Shown here: positions 9,597 to 17,782 of the stretch, one piece after another
Position numbering within the stretch: the stretch's first letter is position 1
How the letters are laid out: the number at the start of each line of letters is the position of its first letter
Assembly (NCBI GenBank): GCA_964360255.1
Contig: CAYHVK010000005.1
Coordinates: 1 to 64,000 of the forward strand
DNA length: 64,000 nucleotides
From: CAYHVK01 sp964360255
GTDB taxonomy: Bacteria > Bdellovibrionota > Bdellovibrionia > Bdellovibrionales > UBA1609
Direction of reading: 5' to 3'
Translations under genes and position numbers: made by a program
The notes under the pieces: generated by a model
What the model was told of the DNA's origin: nothing
The model's database searches: none
What the model saw: the letters and a program-made list of their open reading frames with translations, nothing else

Positions 9597-11749
9597 TATT
9601 TAACTTTTACTCCTCTTAATTTAGGAGCTCTCACACCAGAGGTGCTCGGTACGCTTAACTCTCTTGGCTCGCTCTCTGGTCCGGGACGGCCAAACTTATC
9701 AATGGATTTAAGAGTCACTTTATATTCACCTGGCATTAAACCGCGAAGCTCAGCCGCGTCTTGGGCCGAAGCCACTTCGCGAGTCTGAACGCCTTCTTTA
9801 TTTTTAACTGAAACTATATATTGAGTGGCGCCATCTACTTTCTCCCAATCCAGTTGAGCGCCGCCACTATTAGAAGCGGTCATGCGTTCAGGAGTACTTT
9901 GCGCAAATTGAGGTGGCGGTAATAACGGTGCCGGTTGAACTTCGATTTTCTTTCTCGCTGAGCGAGCCACTACTTTATTGCTTTGATCGATGGCCTCGAC
10001 TTCAGCGTAGTATTCGCCGTTTTTCGGAAGCTCGACTTGAAGTTTTAAGTTCTGAGTGAGCTGAGTGATCGGATCAGACGTGCCGCTCATAGCGCCATCA
10101 GCCTCTTGAACGATACGCACCTTATACGATTTGTAATTTACAGGGGCGCTTTGCCAATTTAAAACTGTCGACGGTTTTAAAGTGACGTACTGAGTGGTTG
10201 GCGAGAAATCATCCGCCCACTGAATGATCGGAAGATTCACGATTTCAAAACTTCTTTTCTCGGCAGGGAGTGAAGACTTGCCTTGAGCATCGATCGCATT
10301 CACGGTCCATGTATAAGCGCCGGCTTTTAATACATCCGTTTTAAATTGTGGAATCTCTGATTCAAAAGTTAAAGCCTTCTGACTTGAGACTGTCGACGGG
10401 ACGCCAGAATCGGGCTGAATCGTGACCTTATAATTCACTGCACGAGTTACGGGCTGCCAAGCTAAACTCACCTTTGAAGTGCCGTTTGAATCAGCCGGGA
10501 TTTTTTCATTGGCCATTGGCTTATCAAGAATAGGTGTCGGTAACCCTTTAAAGACTTCCGTCGAGAAGACTTGCAGATCACTATATATAAGTTCGCCGCG
10601 GCCTTTGAGCTGACCGGCGACGCGCCAATAGAATTGACCGCCGGTTTTAATATCAAGATTGATTTCGTTTTTGTCGGTTAAGACCTTGCTGAACATTTTC
10701 GTCTTCATCTCAGAGTCGCGGTAAATTTCGTAAACCACTTTTTCGTACTGAGAAGGGTTCGACCAGTTGAAGCGAATTTGCGGACTTTCGAAGTTAACGA
10801 TTACTTTTTTATCTTTTTCTGGCTCAAGTAGAACCGGCGGAGTGATCGCCACAACTTCATTCTTATATACAAGTGTGGTGATTTCAGGTTTGGTCGCATC
10901 AGATGAGCGAGCCACGAGGCGATAGAAGTTACGACCAAATTTCATCGGTGCTTCTAATTGGCCAGTAGCGCCCGAGCCCATAATGCCAAGTGCAGGTTTA
11001 ATTGAATTTCTTGTCGGGCCGAGCTCAAGAGTGACTGTGTAGTCTGCAGAAAGTGGAGCCCACTTGAAAGTCACTTTTTCGTTTTTGCTCTTATCGATGT
11101 AAATCATTTCATCTGCTGCCGGCGCTAAAAGTTTAAACGTTTGACCGTTTAAAGATTTACCCTGCTCAACAGTGACAGTTTTGCCACCATCAGATTGAAT
11201 TTCAGCCTGACCCTTTAAAACTTCGAGATCAAGTTCACCAGAGTTTGATTTACCAAGAGAGAGCTCAGATTTACCGAGGGCGATTTTTTTATTACCGCTC
11301 AAGAGAGTGATTTCGCTAGCTTTGCCGCCCATGCCACTTGCGTCTGCAGAACCTTCTGCTCCTTCGCCGCCACCGCCGCGAACAAAGAGATTACCTTGCA
11401 AGAAGTTGAGGGCAATTTTGCCCGCGCTCTCTTCGAGAATAATGGCTGAATCCGGGTCGAGATCAATGCGAGTGGTGGAGTTTAAAAATTCGATAGTGGC
11501 TTCTGAGTTGGCTGCGGTACGAATGGCTTCGCCAATGTGGAGGATTTCGTTCTCTGCAACCGGTTGCCAGATCAATTTGGTAATCGATTTTCTTTGTACT
11601 TCATTGTGAGTAATAACCATTCGGGCAATGGGCCTATTCTTCGAAGAGACGGAGTCATTTTCGGTGAGTTTGTACCACGTGACTGTAGTTAAAAATCCCG
11701 AGAGAGAAATAGCGGCCGCAATTAACAAGCGGCGAACATTTTTTTGCAT
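9596..11749 (-). CDS. FecR-domain protein with Fn3 repeats
   Basis: The start is set at ATG 11749 because GGAGG lies five bases upstream; the frame is open further up, from TTG 11806, without such support. This gives 717 residues. Residues ~8-28 form one membrane helix. Residues ~45-180 match a FecR domain (W-Q-P-V ... L-x-x-G-E-x-I-x-T ... I-x-L-D-P-D-S), interrupted by a Gly/Ala/Ser-rich loop. The remaining ~500 residues are four to five Fn3-like modules. Here FecR is not next to an ECF sigma factor, so it is more likely a periplasmic cell-wall or sensor module than a siderophore regulator. It is coupled to the downstream Fn3-barrel gene. The pair may form one envelope-spanning apparatus (inference). 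Confidence 0.75.
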   Translation of the reverse strand: MQKNVRRLLIAAAISLSGFLTTVTWYKLTENDSVSSKNRPIARMVITHNEVQRKSITKLIWQPVAENEILHIGEAIRTAANSEATIEFLNSTTRIDLDPDSAIILEESAGKIALNFLQGNLFVRGGGGEGAEGSADASGMGGKASEITLLSGNKKIALGKSELSLGKSNSGELDLEVLKGQAEIQSDGGKTVTVEQGKSLNGQTFKLLAPAADEMIYIDKSKNEKVTFKWAPLSADYTVTLELGPTRNSIKPALGIMGSGATGQLEAPMKFGRNFYRLVARSSDATKPEITTLVYKNEVVAITPPVLLEPEKDKKVIVNFESPQIRFNWSNPSQYEKVVYEIYRDSEMKTKMFSKVLTDKNEINLDIKTGGQFYWRVAGQLKGRGELIYSDLQVFSTEVFKGLPTPILDKPMANEKIPADSNGTSKVSLAWQPVTRAVNYKVTIQPDSGVPSTVSSQKALTFESEIPQFKTDVLKAGAYTWTVNAIDAQGKSSLPAEKRSFEIVNLPIIQWADDFSPTTQYVTLKPSTVLNWQSAPVNYKSYKVRIVQEADGAMSGTSDPITQLTQNLKLQVELPKNGEYYAEVEAIDQSNKVVARSARKKIEVQPAPLLPPPQFAQSTPERMTASNSGGAQLDWEKVDGATQYIVSVKNKEGVQTREVASAQDAAELRGLMPGEYKVTLKSIDKFGRPGPESEPRELSVPSTSGVRAPKLRGVKVK

Positions 11750-12163
11750 CATAGCCTCCACAAGCCATTTATCGGCCAACCACCTCATTTTCTTACGTAA
11801 TTTCAATAATTTAGGACTAGACCTTCGGCTTCGTTCTAGCTTTTGTCGGGGTTAGAAAGGAGAGTTGATTTCATATTTTTAATGAAGCTGAAAGTGCATA
11901 GGTTTGAGCCCAGTTGAAGTCTGTGAAAACTTGGTTCAAATGCCCTATATTGGCCATTATCTCGACTTTAAGCCATTATAGGTTCAAATCGAATATATGA
12001 TATTTGAATAAAACTGCACTGTCGATTTTGTTCACACAGTTGACGAACCAGAGACAATCTTGCGCCACCCCCTTTAAAACCTTGGCACAGAGGGTCTCAA
12101 ATCCCATATACCGCCAAACGGCTGGCTCAGACCTTGCGTTATAAGAGGGAAAGCGAGGGATTT
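11750..12163. promoter_or_regulatory. Divergent intergenic region between the FecR-Fn3 gene and a small lipoprotein gene
   Basis: The 414 bases separate two genes read in opposite directions and must hold both promoters. A short hairpin with CTAGA/TCTAG arms (11817-11839) lies in the presumed leader of the FecR gene. The stretch 11930-12040 is AT-rich. No -35/-10 pair with good spacing could be fixed on either strand, and no small gene was found. Confidence 0.4.
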
Positions 12164-12733
12164 ATGGACACACAAACTACTACACTTAAGAAAATTAGTC
12201 AGGTTATGGCTCTAGTATTAGTACTAGTAGCGGTTTCAGCCTGCTCTAAAAAAGAAGGTAGCAAAGCTTCTGTAAGAAACAGAAACAACCGAACTCAAAC
12301 TTATACGCCAACAAATGGGACTCCGGGTTCAACAAACAGTCAGTTTGGTACTATCCAAACGAGCCAACAAGCGATTTACAATTTCTTAGGTACAAATGAC
12401 CCAAGCGTTATCGGCCAAGTGACCCGAGTTGTTTTTCAAGGTTATGTATCCGATGGTTACACAAGACAAGCCGGTGGTGAAGTGACTATTTACATTAACG
12501 ACAACATGGGCGAAATTAAATCGAACTTTGGTGACTGCGACATGCAGGTTCCGAACAATGGTAACCAAGTGACAGTGACTTGCTATGATGGTGAAAATAA
12601 CGCTGGATCAATCACATTCTACGGTAATGTTTACGGCAACACATACAGCGGCCAAGTTTACTTTGATCGCAATAACCAACAGCTTGGTAACTTCAGCGTT
12701 AATGCCTGCGCATTCTTAGACGCCGGTTGCTAA
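12164..12733 (+). CDS. Small lipoprotein of unknown function
   Basis: The start is taken at ATG 12164, which follows GAGGG, and not at an ATG ten codons upstream, because it places the signal peptide at the N-terminus. The 189-residue product has a hydrophobic segment ending V-S-A-C (lipobox, Cys ~26). A Ser/Asn/Thr-rich linker to ~residue 70 follows, then a compact beta-rich domain with four Cys (D-C-D, V-T-C, N-A-C-A, final G-C) that could form two disulphides. Lipid attachment at the periplasmic face or outer membrane is expected. No family was recognised. It is followed after 27 bases by a strong hairpin and then by the RelA/SpoT-like gene. Confidence 0.8.
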   Translation: MDTQTTTLKKISQVMALVLVLVAVSACSKKEGSKASVRNRNNRTQTYTPTNGTPGSTNSQFGTIQTSQQAIYNFLGTNDPSVIGQVTRVVFQGYVSDGYTRQAGGEVTIYINDNMGEIKSNFGDCDMQVPNNGNQVTVTCYDGENNAGSITFYGNVYGNTYSGQVYFDRNNQQLGNFSVNACAFLDAGC

Positions 12734-12760
12734 TCGTCCGATAACTTCCTTGCATCCTCT

Positions 12761-12789
12761 CTCGATACCGACCTAAAATCGGTGTCGAG
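12761..12789 (+). promoter_or_regulatory. 11-bp hairpin directly in front of a start codon
   Basis: CTCGATACCGA (12761-12771) and TCGGTGTCGAG (12779-12789) pair over 11 positions, with one U-G wobble, around a 7-base loop. The right arm ends at the base before ATG 12790. It may terminate the lipoprotein transcript, or hold the start of the next gene in a structured leader. No T-run follows, which argues against a simple terminator. Confidence 0.7.
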
Positions 12790-13884
12790 ATGAGATTCGA
12801 TCCAATCAGTTTTCAATCTATGTTATCAGGGCTTTCTACTCTTGATATCCCGCATATTCAGATTCAAACTCTGGCTGAAGCCAACGAGTTTATTCGTTCA
12901 TACGGTTATGACGTCAACAAACAAGAAGATCTCGCGAAGCTCTGGTCGTATCACCAAAAAGCCATTAATTACATTCGCAATGAAATTCTTCAGCCCGGTG
13001 AACATGTCCCAGAAATTTTATCGGAGCCGAATCTTCTCGGCGATATTGGCAATCTCATGATTTACGCCAGTACCCAAAACTCGAAAATTCAGGTTTGGGC
13101 TTGTGGTTTATTAAAGGTGATCCACGTCTTCGTCCACTTAGAAAACGATTTGTTCGCCCAATATTCAAATGAGATCCAAGAGCAAATTTTAAAACCCATT
13201 CAGCAGCATATTCACGACGACCCGATTATCGGAACGATTCTCGGCCCCGCTATGGGTGAGCACTCCATCGTACTTAAAAAATACGAAGAGAAGCCGTTTA
13301 AAACCACACACTCATCGATTACGAAGCTTCTCGCGAAGCCAGAACTCGTGGCCTTCTCACTGATGGATAAAATGGGCGTGCGTCTTGTAACAAAACGCCT
13401 GATTGATGTGTTTCGCGTGCTCCGTTATTTGGTGAAACAGAACATTATTAACTACGCCCATAACATTCCTGATCAATCGATCAATACGGTGTATCCTCTC
13501 AATTTATTTATCGAAGTGATGGAGGGTTTAAGTCTCGATCGTGAGTACACAACTGAAGAGCTAGACCGCATTCTTTTTGAGAAGCTCGATAAAGAAAAAG
13601 AGCGGGCTGTTTATAAAGAGCGGGTGAATGTTTTTACCAGTCGCGATTATCGTTTTATTAAATTTATCACGCGCCGTTTAGTAAAAATTAACGTGGGCGT
13701 GGCTGAAAATCCGCGCTTTCTGACCTTCTTTTATCCCTATGAGGTGCAAATTGTAGATTACGATTCTTACACCCAGAATCTGCAGGGCCCAGGTTCACAT
13801 GATATGTATAAGCAGCGCCAAATTCGCCGCGCTCGCGTGAGAATTTTTGGGCTCTCTGATCTCGATGAGGCGCCGAAACAATGA
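12790..13884 (+). CDS. Diverged RelA/SpoT-fold nucleotidyltransferase-like protein
   Basis: A 364-residue cytosolic protein. Features match the (p)ppGpp synthetase domain in order. Lys171-x3-Ser175-x3-Lys179 resembles the K-x3-S-x3-K ATP-binding segment. Asp193-x-x-Gly-x-Arg198 (DKMGVR) follows 14 residues later, like the metal-binding D-x-x-[AG]-x-R. Glu318-Val-Gln-Ile matches the catalytic E-x-Q-I strand, and His337-x-x-Tyr-Lys341 the H-x-x-Y-K that follows it. The Y-x-S-x-H motif between them seems replaced by Asp-Tyr-Arg-Phe-Ile-Lys (~286-291), and there is a ~60-residue insertion. The N-terminal 150 residues are helical and not an HD hydrolase. Activity is therefore uncertain. ATGA overlaps join it to plsC. 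The start lacks a clear ribosome-binding site. Confidence 0.55.
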   Translation: MRFDPISFQSMLSGLSTLDIPHIQIQTLAEANEFIRSYGYDVNKQEDLAKLWSYHQKAINYIRNEILQPGEHVPEILSEPNLLGDIGNLMIYASTQNSKIQVWACGLLKVIHVFVHLENDLFAQYSNEIQEQILKPIQQHIHDDPIIGTILGPAMGEHSIVLKKYEEKPFKTTHSSITKLLAKPELVAFSLMDKMGVRLVTKRLIDVFRVLRYLVKQNIINYAHNIPDQSINTVYPLNLFIEVMEGLSLDREYTTEELDRILFEKLDKEKERAVYKERVNVFTSRDYRFIKFITRRLVKINVGVAENPRFLTFFYPYEVQIVDYDSYTQNLQGPGSHDMYKQRQIRRARVRIFGLSDLDEAPKQ

Positions 13885-14660
13885 CGAACAACAAAGAATC
13901 TTGGCTCTTAAAAATTCTCAGTTACCCGCGCGCGGTTTTAGGCGGAATTTTACTCACTATTTCAATCGCGATTTACGGCTCGGTTTTAATTTTGATTTCT
14001 ATTGCCCTCGGTCGTCAGCGCGCAAGTAAAGCCCAAGATTATATTCTGCACACGTGGTCGCTTTTCGTGGCCTGGCTTTTCACAATAAAAATCAGAGTCG
14101 AAGGGCAGCAGAACTATTCTGAAAACGGCGTGCTCTTTCTTTTCAATCATTCGAGCCATTTCGATATTCCGCTTTTCTATGCATCAGTGAGAAAACCGTC
14201 TACTCGTTTCGGCGCCAAAATTGAGTTGTTTAAAGTTCCATTTTTATCAGGGGTGATGAAACGCTCGGGTGTTTTGCCCATTGCTCGCCATCGTCGCGAA
14301 GAAGTGATGCAGCTTTATTCAGATTCGATCGCGCGTGTTTACGCTGGTGAGAGTTTTGTTCTCGCCGCAGAAGGTACGCGTCAGCCGACCCCAGGGGTTG
14401 GAGCTAACTTTAAGTCTGGGCCCCTCGTATTTGCCATTCAGGGACAGTTTGAAATTCAGCCGGTCGTCATTCGCGGCGCCTACGATATCTTGCCTAAAAC
14501 CCAGCTTTTTCCTTCTTGGGGAAAATGGATCAATCCCGTCCGTGTCTCTATTCTGCCACCAGTCTCGACCAAAGGTTTGACTCTTGATCAACGAGATCAA
14601 CTCAAAGCCAGTCTCCATGCTATGATGACAGCAGAATATAACAGGCTGACACTAAAATGA
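13881..14660 (+). CDS. plsC: 1-acyl-glycerol-3-phosphate acyltransferase family protein
   Basis: A 259-residue protein of the PlsC/LPLAT family, which moves an acyl chain onto lysophosphatidic acid or a similar acceptor at the inner membrane. The catalytic motif NHSSHFD has His90 and Asp95 in the H-x4-D pattern. The substrate-binding E-G-T-R is at 164-167. A membrane helix spans ~17-43. Length is normal for the family. The start overlaps the upstream stop in an ATGA (13881-13884), and its own stop overlaps the next start the same way, so three genes are read as a coupled unit. The exact acceptor (phospholipid synthesis or a specialised lipid) cannot be told. Confidence 0.88.
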   Translation: MTNNKESWLLKILSYPRAVLGGILLTISIAIYGSVLILISIALGRQRASKAQDYILHTWSLFVAWLFTIKIRVEGQQNYSENGVLFLFNHSSHFDIPLFYASVRKPSTRFGAKIELFKVPFLSGVMKRSGVLPIARHRREEVMQLYSDSIARVYAGESFVLAAEGTRQPTPGVGANFKSGPLVFAIQGQFEIQPVVIRGAYDILPKTQLFPSWGKWINPVRVSILPPVSTKGLTLDQRDQLKASLHAMMTAEYNRLTLK

Positions 14661-15724
14661 TTCGACCTTCAAAATTAGCTTTCTTCAAAGTGCAATTAGC
14701 ACTCACGTTCAGCGTGGGCCTTGCTATGTGTACTATTGTCAGCTCCCAGGCACATGCCGACGAAAGCGTGGGTCGCATTAAAGTTGAAGAAGTCCTTTTG
14801 CGCCCAACTTATTTTTCACAGGAAAAAGAGGGCGGAGAATTCTCTTTCGAGGACTCCAGTATTTCCGTTGAATGGCAGAAAGATCAAAACTTCTCAGCGC
14901 GCCTTATGATCGGCTCAACACTTGAGCGCTCGGTGAATCAAATCTATTTAGAAACTGAACCGGACGACGCTTTAGGTTTTATAGAAGCCTACGCGCAATA
15001 CACAGGTATCTATGGCCGCGTGCGTGCCGGCTTATTGCCTCTCAATTTTGGTTTGGCAGGTATGAGCGAAGATTACGAGCGTATTTGGCCCTATTCGCTT
15101 TTGATCGAAGATCGCATTATTGGGCTTCGTGATTATGGCGTCAGTTATTATACAAGTAACAATCGTTTTTACACTGAGCTTGTTGTTCACAATGGCGAAG
15201 TGGATACAAAGCCCAACGATGGCAACCCTTGGCTCACCACACGTTGGGGTTGGAAGAATGAAAAATTTCAATTGCAAGTGACGGGTCAGACGGGTCGCAC
15301 GAATAAAGATACAACAACTCTAGGTTCGCCTACCATCGGGGGATGGGATCGCACAAAGAATGCTCAGTGGCGTTTTGTTGCGCTCAGTCTACAGTGGCGC
15401 CTTCGTAAGTGGGAAGTGAACTTTCAAGCTACAAGCGGTGAAGCTCAGCAGCGCGAAGATGAGAAAACTTTGGCGCTGTATCAGTTCGATTTTATTCGCT
15501 ACCTAGGGCCTAATTGGGGTGTTGGTTTGCGCCATGATCAGTATGATCCGAACACAAAGGCCAAAGATGATCGCGTCAGTGAAGAAAGCGCTATTGTCTT
15601 TACAAAATCAGACGATGCCACATCTTTAGTGTCTTTAGTTTTCACCAAAGTGCTCGAAGAGCAGTATCAAGAGCCTAATGATAAACTCTGGCTCCAATGG
15701 CGCCTCACGCCATTTGTTAAGTAA
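14657..15724 (+). CDS. Porin-like outer-membrane beta-barrel protein
   Basis: A 355-residue protein with a signal peptide (residues 1-34, ending A-H-A). The mature part is made of alternating amphipathic strands rich in Tyr, Trp and Arg. Typical pieces are Y-G-R-V-R-A-G-L-L-P-L-N-F-G and the final W-L-Q-W-R-L-T-P-F-V, an aromatic C-terminal strand suited to BAM recognition. The G-L-L-P-x-N-F-G segment resembles phosphate-selective or short porin families. It should form a channel in the outer membrane, but the solute is unknown. It starts inside the plsC stop (ATGA at 14657-14660), so it is coupled to the acyltransferase and the RelA/SpoT-like gene. Confidence 0.75.
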   Translation: MIRPSKLAFFKVQLALTFSVGLAMCTIVSSQAHADESVGRIKVEEVLLRPTYFSQEKEGGEFSFEDSSISVEWQKDQNFSARLMIGSTLERSVNQIYLETEPDDALGFIEAYAQYTGIYGRVRAGLLPLNFGLAGMSEDYERIWPYSLLIEDRIIGLRDYGVSYYTSNNRFYTELVVHNGEVDTKPNDGNPWLTTRWGWKNEKFQLQVTGQTGRTNKDTTTLGSPTIGGWDRTKNAQWRFVALSLQWRLRKWEVNFQATSGEAQQREDEKTLALYQFDFIRYLGPNWGVGLRHDQYDPNTKAKDDRVSEESAIVFTKSDDATSLVSLVFTKVLEEQYQEPNDKLWLQWRLTPFVK

Positions 15725-15830
15725 GTTCGGTGCTTTGCACTTGCCCGCCGCGCCGCTCTCAGCGTAATTTTAGACCTTACAGAATTCTGAAAAGCAGACG
15801 GCAACAAGTCTGAAACGTGAGGAGAAAATT

Positions 15831-16709
15831 ATGTCGATTCAAAATGTGGGCGTCGTTGGCGCTGGTCAAATGGGTAATGGTATTGTGCAAGTGGCGGCTC
15901 ATAAGGGCTTCAAAGTCACAATGATGGATATCAGCGAAGCGGCAGTAAAAAAAGGTCTCGCCACAATCGAGAGCAGCTGCGATCGCATGATCAAAAAAGG
16001 CACGATGAGCGATGCCGATAAAAAAACTCTTCTTAGTAATATTAAAACAGCCACGACCAGCCAAGAGCTCGCTCAGTGCGATATCGTTATCGAAGCAGCC
16101 ACAGAGAATGTGGATTTAAAATTAAAAATTTTCAAAGACCTAGATGCGGTTTGCAAACCCTCAGCGCTTCTTTGCACCAACACATCTTCAATATCAATTA
16201 CGAAAATTGCCGCAGTCACAAAGCGTCCAGAAAAAGTAGCTGGCATGCACTTTATGAATCCAGTTCCGCTGATGCAACTCGTAGAGCTTATCAAAGGAAT
16301 GCAAACGTCTGATGAAACTTTCAATGCAGTAAAAAACCTCACTGAAGCCATGGGCAAAGTTTTCGTGGTGGCCAAAGACGTCCCAGGTTTTGCCATCAAC
16401 CGTGTTCTTTGCCCGATGATCAACGAAGCTATTTACGCTCTCTACGAAGGAGTGGCCACGGTCGAAGATATCGACACAGCCATGAAGCTGGGCACCAATC
16501 AACCCATGGGCCCGCTTACGCTAGCGGACTTCGTAGGTCTCGATACGCTACTATCAATTATGAATGTACTATACGACGGCTTGGGCGATCCAAAATATCG
16601 CGCCTGCCCACTATTGATTAAATATGTTGAAGCCGGCTGGTACGGCCGCAAGAGCGGCAAAGGTTTCTACGATTACTCGCAAACACCACCAGTCGCAACC
16701 AAGCGCTAG
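15831..16709 (+). CDS. hbd: 3-hydroxyacyl-CoA (3-hydroxybutyryl-CoA) dehydrogenase
   Basis: A 292-residue NAD-dependent dehydrogenase that interconverts (S)-3-hydroxyacyl-CoA and 3-oxoacyl-CoA. The Rossmann fingerprint G-A-G-Q-M-G is at 10-15. The catalytic His140 (G-M-H-F-M-N-P) and Glu152 are 12 apart, as in characterised members. The C-terminal dimerisation domain and final G-K-G-F-Y-D-Y are present, and length is typical for the single-function enzyme. GAGGAG precedes the start. It is followed by three hairpins, an enoyl-CoA hydratase and icmF, so it belongs to a short-chain or branched acyl-CoA degradation group (butyrate, valine or isoleucine derived). Confidence 0.93.
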   Translation: MSIQNVGVVGAGQMGNGIVQVAAHKGFKVTMMDISEAAVKKGLATIESSCDRMIKKGTMSDADKKTLLSNIKTATTSQELAQCDIVIEAATENVDLKLKIFKDLDAVCKPSALLCTNTSSISITKIAAVTKRPEKVAGMHFMNPVPLMQLVELIKGMQTSDETFNAVKNLTEAMGKVFVVAKDVPGFAINRVLCPMINEAIYALYEGVATVEDIDTAMKLGTNQPMGPLTLADFVGLDTLLSIMNVLYDGLGDPKYRACPLLIKYVEAGWYGRKSGKGFYDYSQTPPVATKR

Positions 16710-16763
16710 TCGACGAGGTTGAAGAGAGAATGCTGAGTGCTCGGCGAGCGAGTGCCCTCAGCC

Positions 16764-16789
16764 CGATGTTGCATAATTTTGCAACATCG
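16764..16789. repeat. Hairpin 1 in the hbd-enoyl-CoA hydratase gap
   Basis: CGATGTTGC (16764-16772) pairs with GCAACATCG (16781-16789) around an AT-rich 8-base loop. An outer CTCA/TGAG pair can extend it. No T-run follows on the + strand. Confidence 0.75.
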
Positions 16790-16806
16790 ATGTGAGTGAG
16801 AGAGAG

Positions 16807-16848
16807 ACTCCGATCGAAGTCGAGGAATTCCTCGACTTCGATCGGAGT
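16807..16848. repeat. 42-bp perfect palindrome
   Basis: The half-site starting ACTCCGATCGAAGTCGAGG is followed directly by its exact reverse complement, with GGAATTCC at the centre and no loop. It can fold into a 20-bp RNA stem, or extrude as a cruciform. Such a long uninterrupted palindrome is rare in bacterial DNA because it is unstable. It is the middle of three adjacent inverted repeats. Confidence 0.9.
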
Positions 16849-16881
16849 GGGAATTTGGTAGGTTAAAGCCAATGTCAGAAC

Positions 16882-16925
16882 CACTCCGATTGATGTTTCA
16901 GAAAAATGAGACATCAATCGGGGTG
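16882..16925 (+). repeat. Hairpin 3 upstream of the enoyl-CoA hydratase
   Basis: The arms 16882-16900 and 16907-16925 pair at all 19 positions around GAAAAA. Two of the pairs are U-G wobbles on the + strand; on the - strand these would be A-C mismatches. The structure therefore favours a + strand RNA. It ends 20 bases before the start codon at 16945 and 10 bases before its ribosome-binding site, so it may affect translation or protect the transcript. It shares the ACTCCGAT start with the palindrome at 16807. Confidence 0.75.
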
Positions 16926-16944
16926 CAAAAGAATGGGAGCTATA

Positions 16945-17733
16945 ATGAAATTTGAAACACTACAGTTTAATCTTGAAGGCCATATAGGCACCTTAACTAT
17001 TTCTCGCCCTCAGGCATTGAACGCGCTGAATGCCCAGCTGTTAACGGAGCTCGGTGAATTTCTCACAGCTGTTTCGGTGCAAAATTTTCCTGATATGCGG
17101 GCGCTTATTATTACTGGCTCAGGCGAAAAAGCTTTCGTTGCTGGAGCCGACATTAAAGAAATGCAAGCTCGTGACCCGAAAACAGGCCAACATATGGCGG
17201 CGGAAGGGCAAAAAGTATTTCAAGCTATTGAAGATTTGAAAGTTCCAACTATTGCCGCAGTTAATGGGTTTGCCTTAGGTGGTGGCCTTGAATTGGCCCT
17301 TTCCTGTGATTTTATTATTGCTTCTAAAGCGGCAAAAATGGGTTTGCCAGAAGTGAGCCTTGGATTGATTCCGGGTTACGGCGGCACTCAACGTTTGGCT
17401 CGCCTAGCCGGCAAAGCAGTGGCTCGTTTGATGACTCTCACTGGGGATATCTATACAGCTGAGCAATGTGAGAAGTGGGGCGTAGTCGCTTTGCTCACCG
17501 AGCCAGCTGACCTTTTGCCAACTGCTAATAAGCTAGCAAAAAAAATCGCTGAACGCAGCCCCCGAGCTATCGCCTTAGCCAAGGAAGCCATTTATCGTGG
17601 AGCAGATGTAGCGCAAAGTGCAGGAATGGATATTGAGGCTGAACTTTTTCATGCGGCTTTTAATTCAGCCGACTGCACTGAAGGGGTTAATGCTTTTGTA
17701 GAAAAGCGCTCTCCAAAATTTACCGGCAAATAA
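16945..17733 (+). CDS. Enoyl-CoA hydratase (crotonase family)
   Basis: The start at 16945 is chosen over an ATG at 16906 because GGGAG lies five bases before it and the product then begins at the usual place for the family. The 262-residue enzyme adds water to 2-enoyl-CoA. Both catalytic acids are present with the normal 20-residue spacing: Glu116 (G-G-G-L-E) and Glu136 (G-L-P-E). Oxyanion-hole residues are Ala68 (A-G-A-D-I) and Gly113. The I-P-G-Y-G-G-T-Q-R-L segment and C-terminal helices are intact. It lies between the 3-hydroxyacyl-CoA dehydrogenase, which takes its product, and icmF, 49 bases downstream. Substrate chain length is not evident. Confidence 0.93.
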   Translation: MKFETLQFNLEGHIGTLTISRPQALNALNAQLLTELGEFLTAVSVQNFPDMRALIITGSGEKAFVAGADIKEMQARDPKTGQHMAAEGQKVFQAIEDLKVPTIAAVNGFALGGGLELALSCDFIIASKAAKMGLPEVSLGLIPGYGGTQRLARLAGKAVARLMTLTGDIYTAEQCEKWGVVALLTEPADLLPTANKLAKKIAERSPRAIALAKEAIYRGADVAQSAGMDIEAELFHAAFNSADCTEGVNAFVEKRSPKFTGK

Positions 17734-17782
17734 TTTGAAAAGTATTTTGAAGGCCCATTGAGGCCAAGTTAAGGAAATCAAA

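Noticed and set aside
12082..12098. Sigma-54 type site (TTGGCAC) before the small lipoprotein gene
   Set aside because: The expected TTGC at the -12 position is missing.
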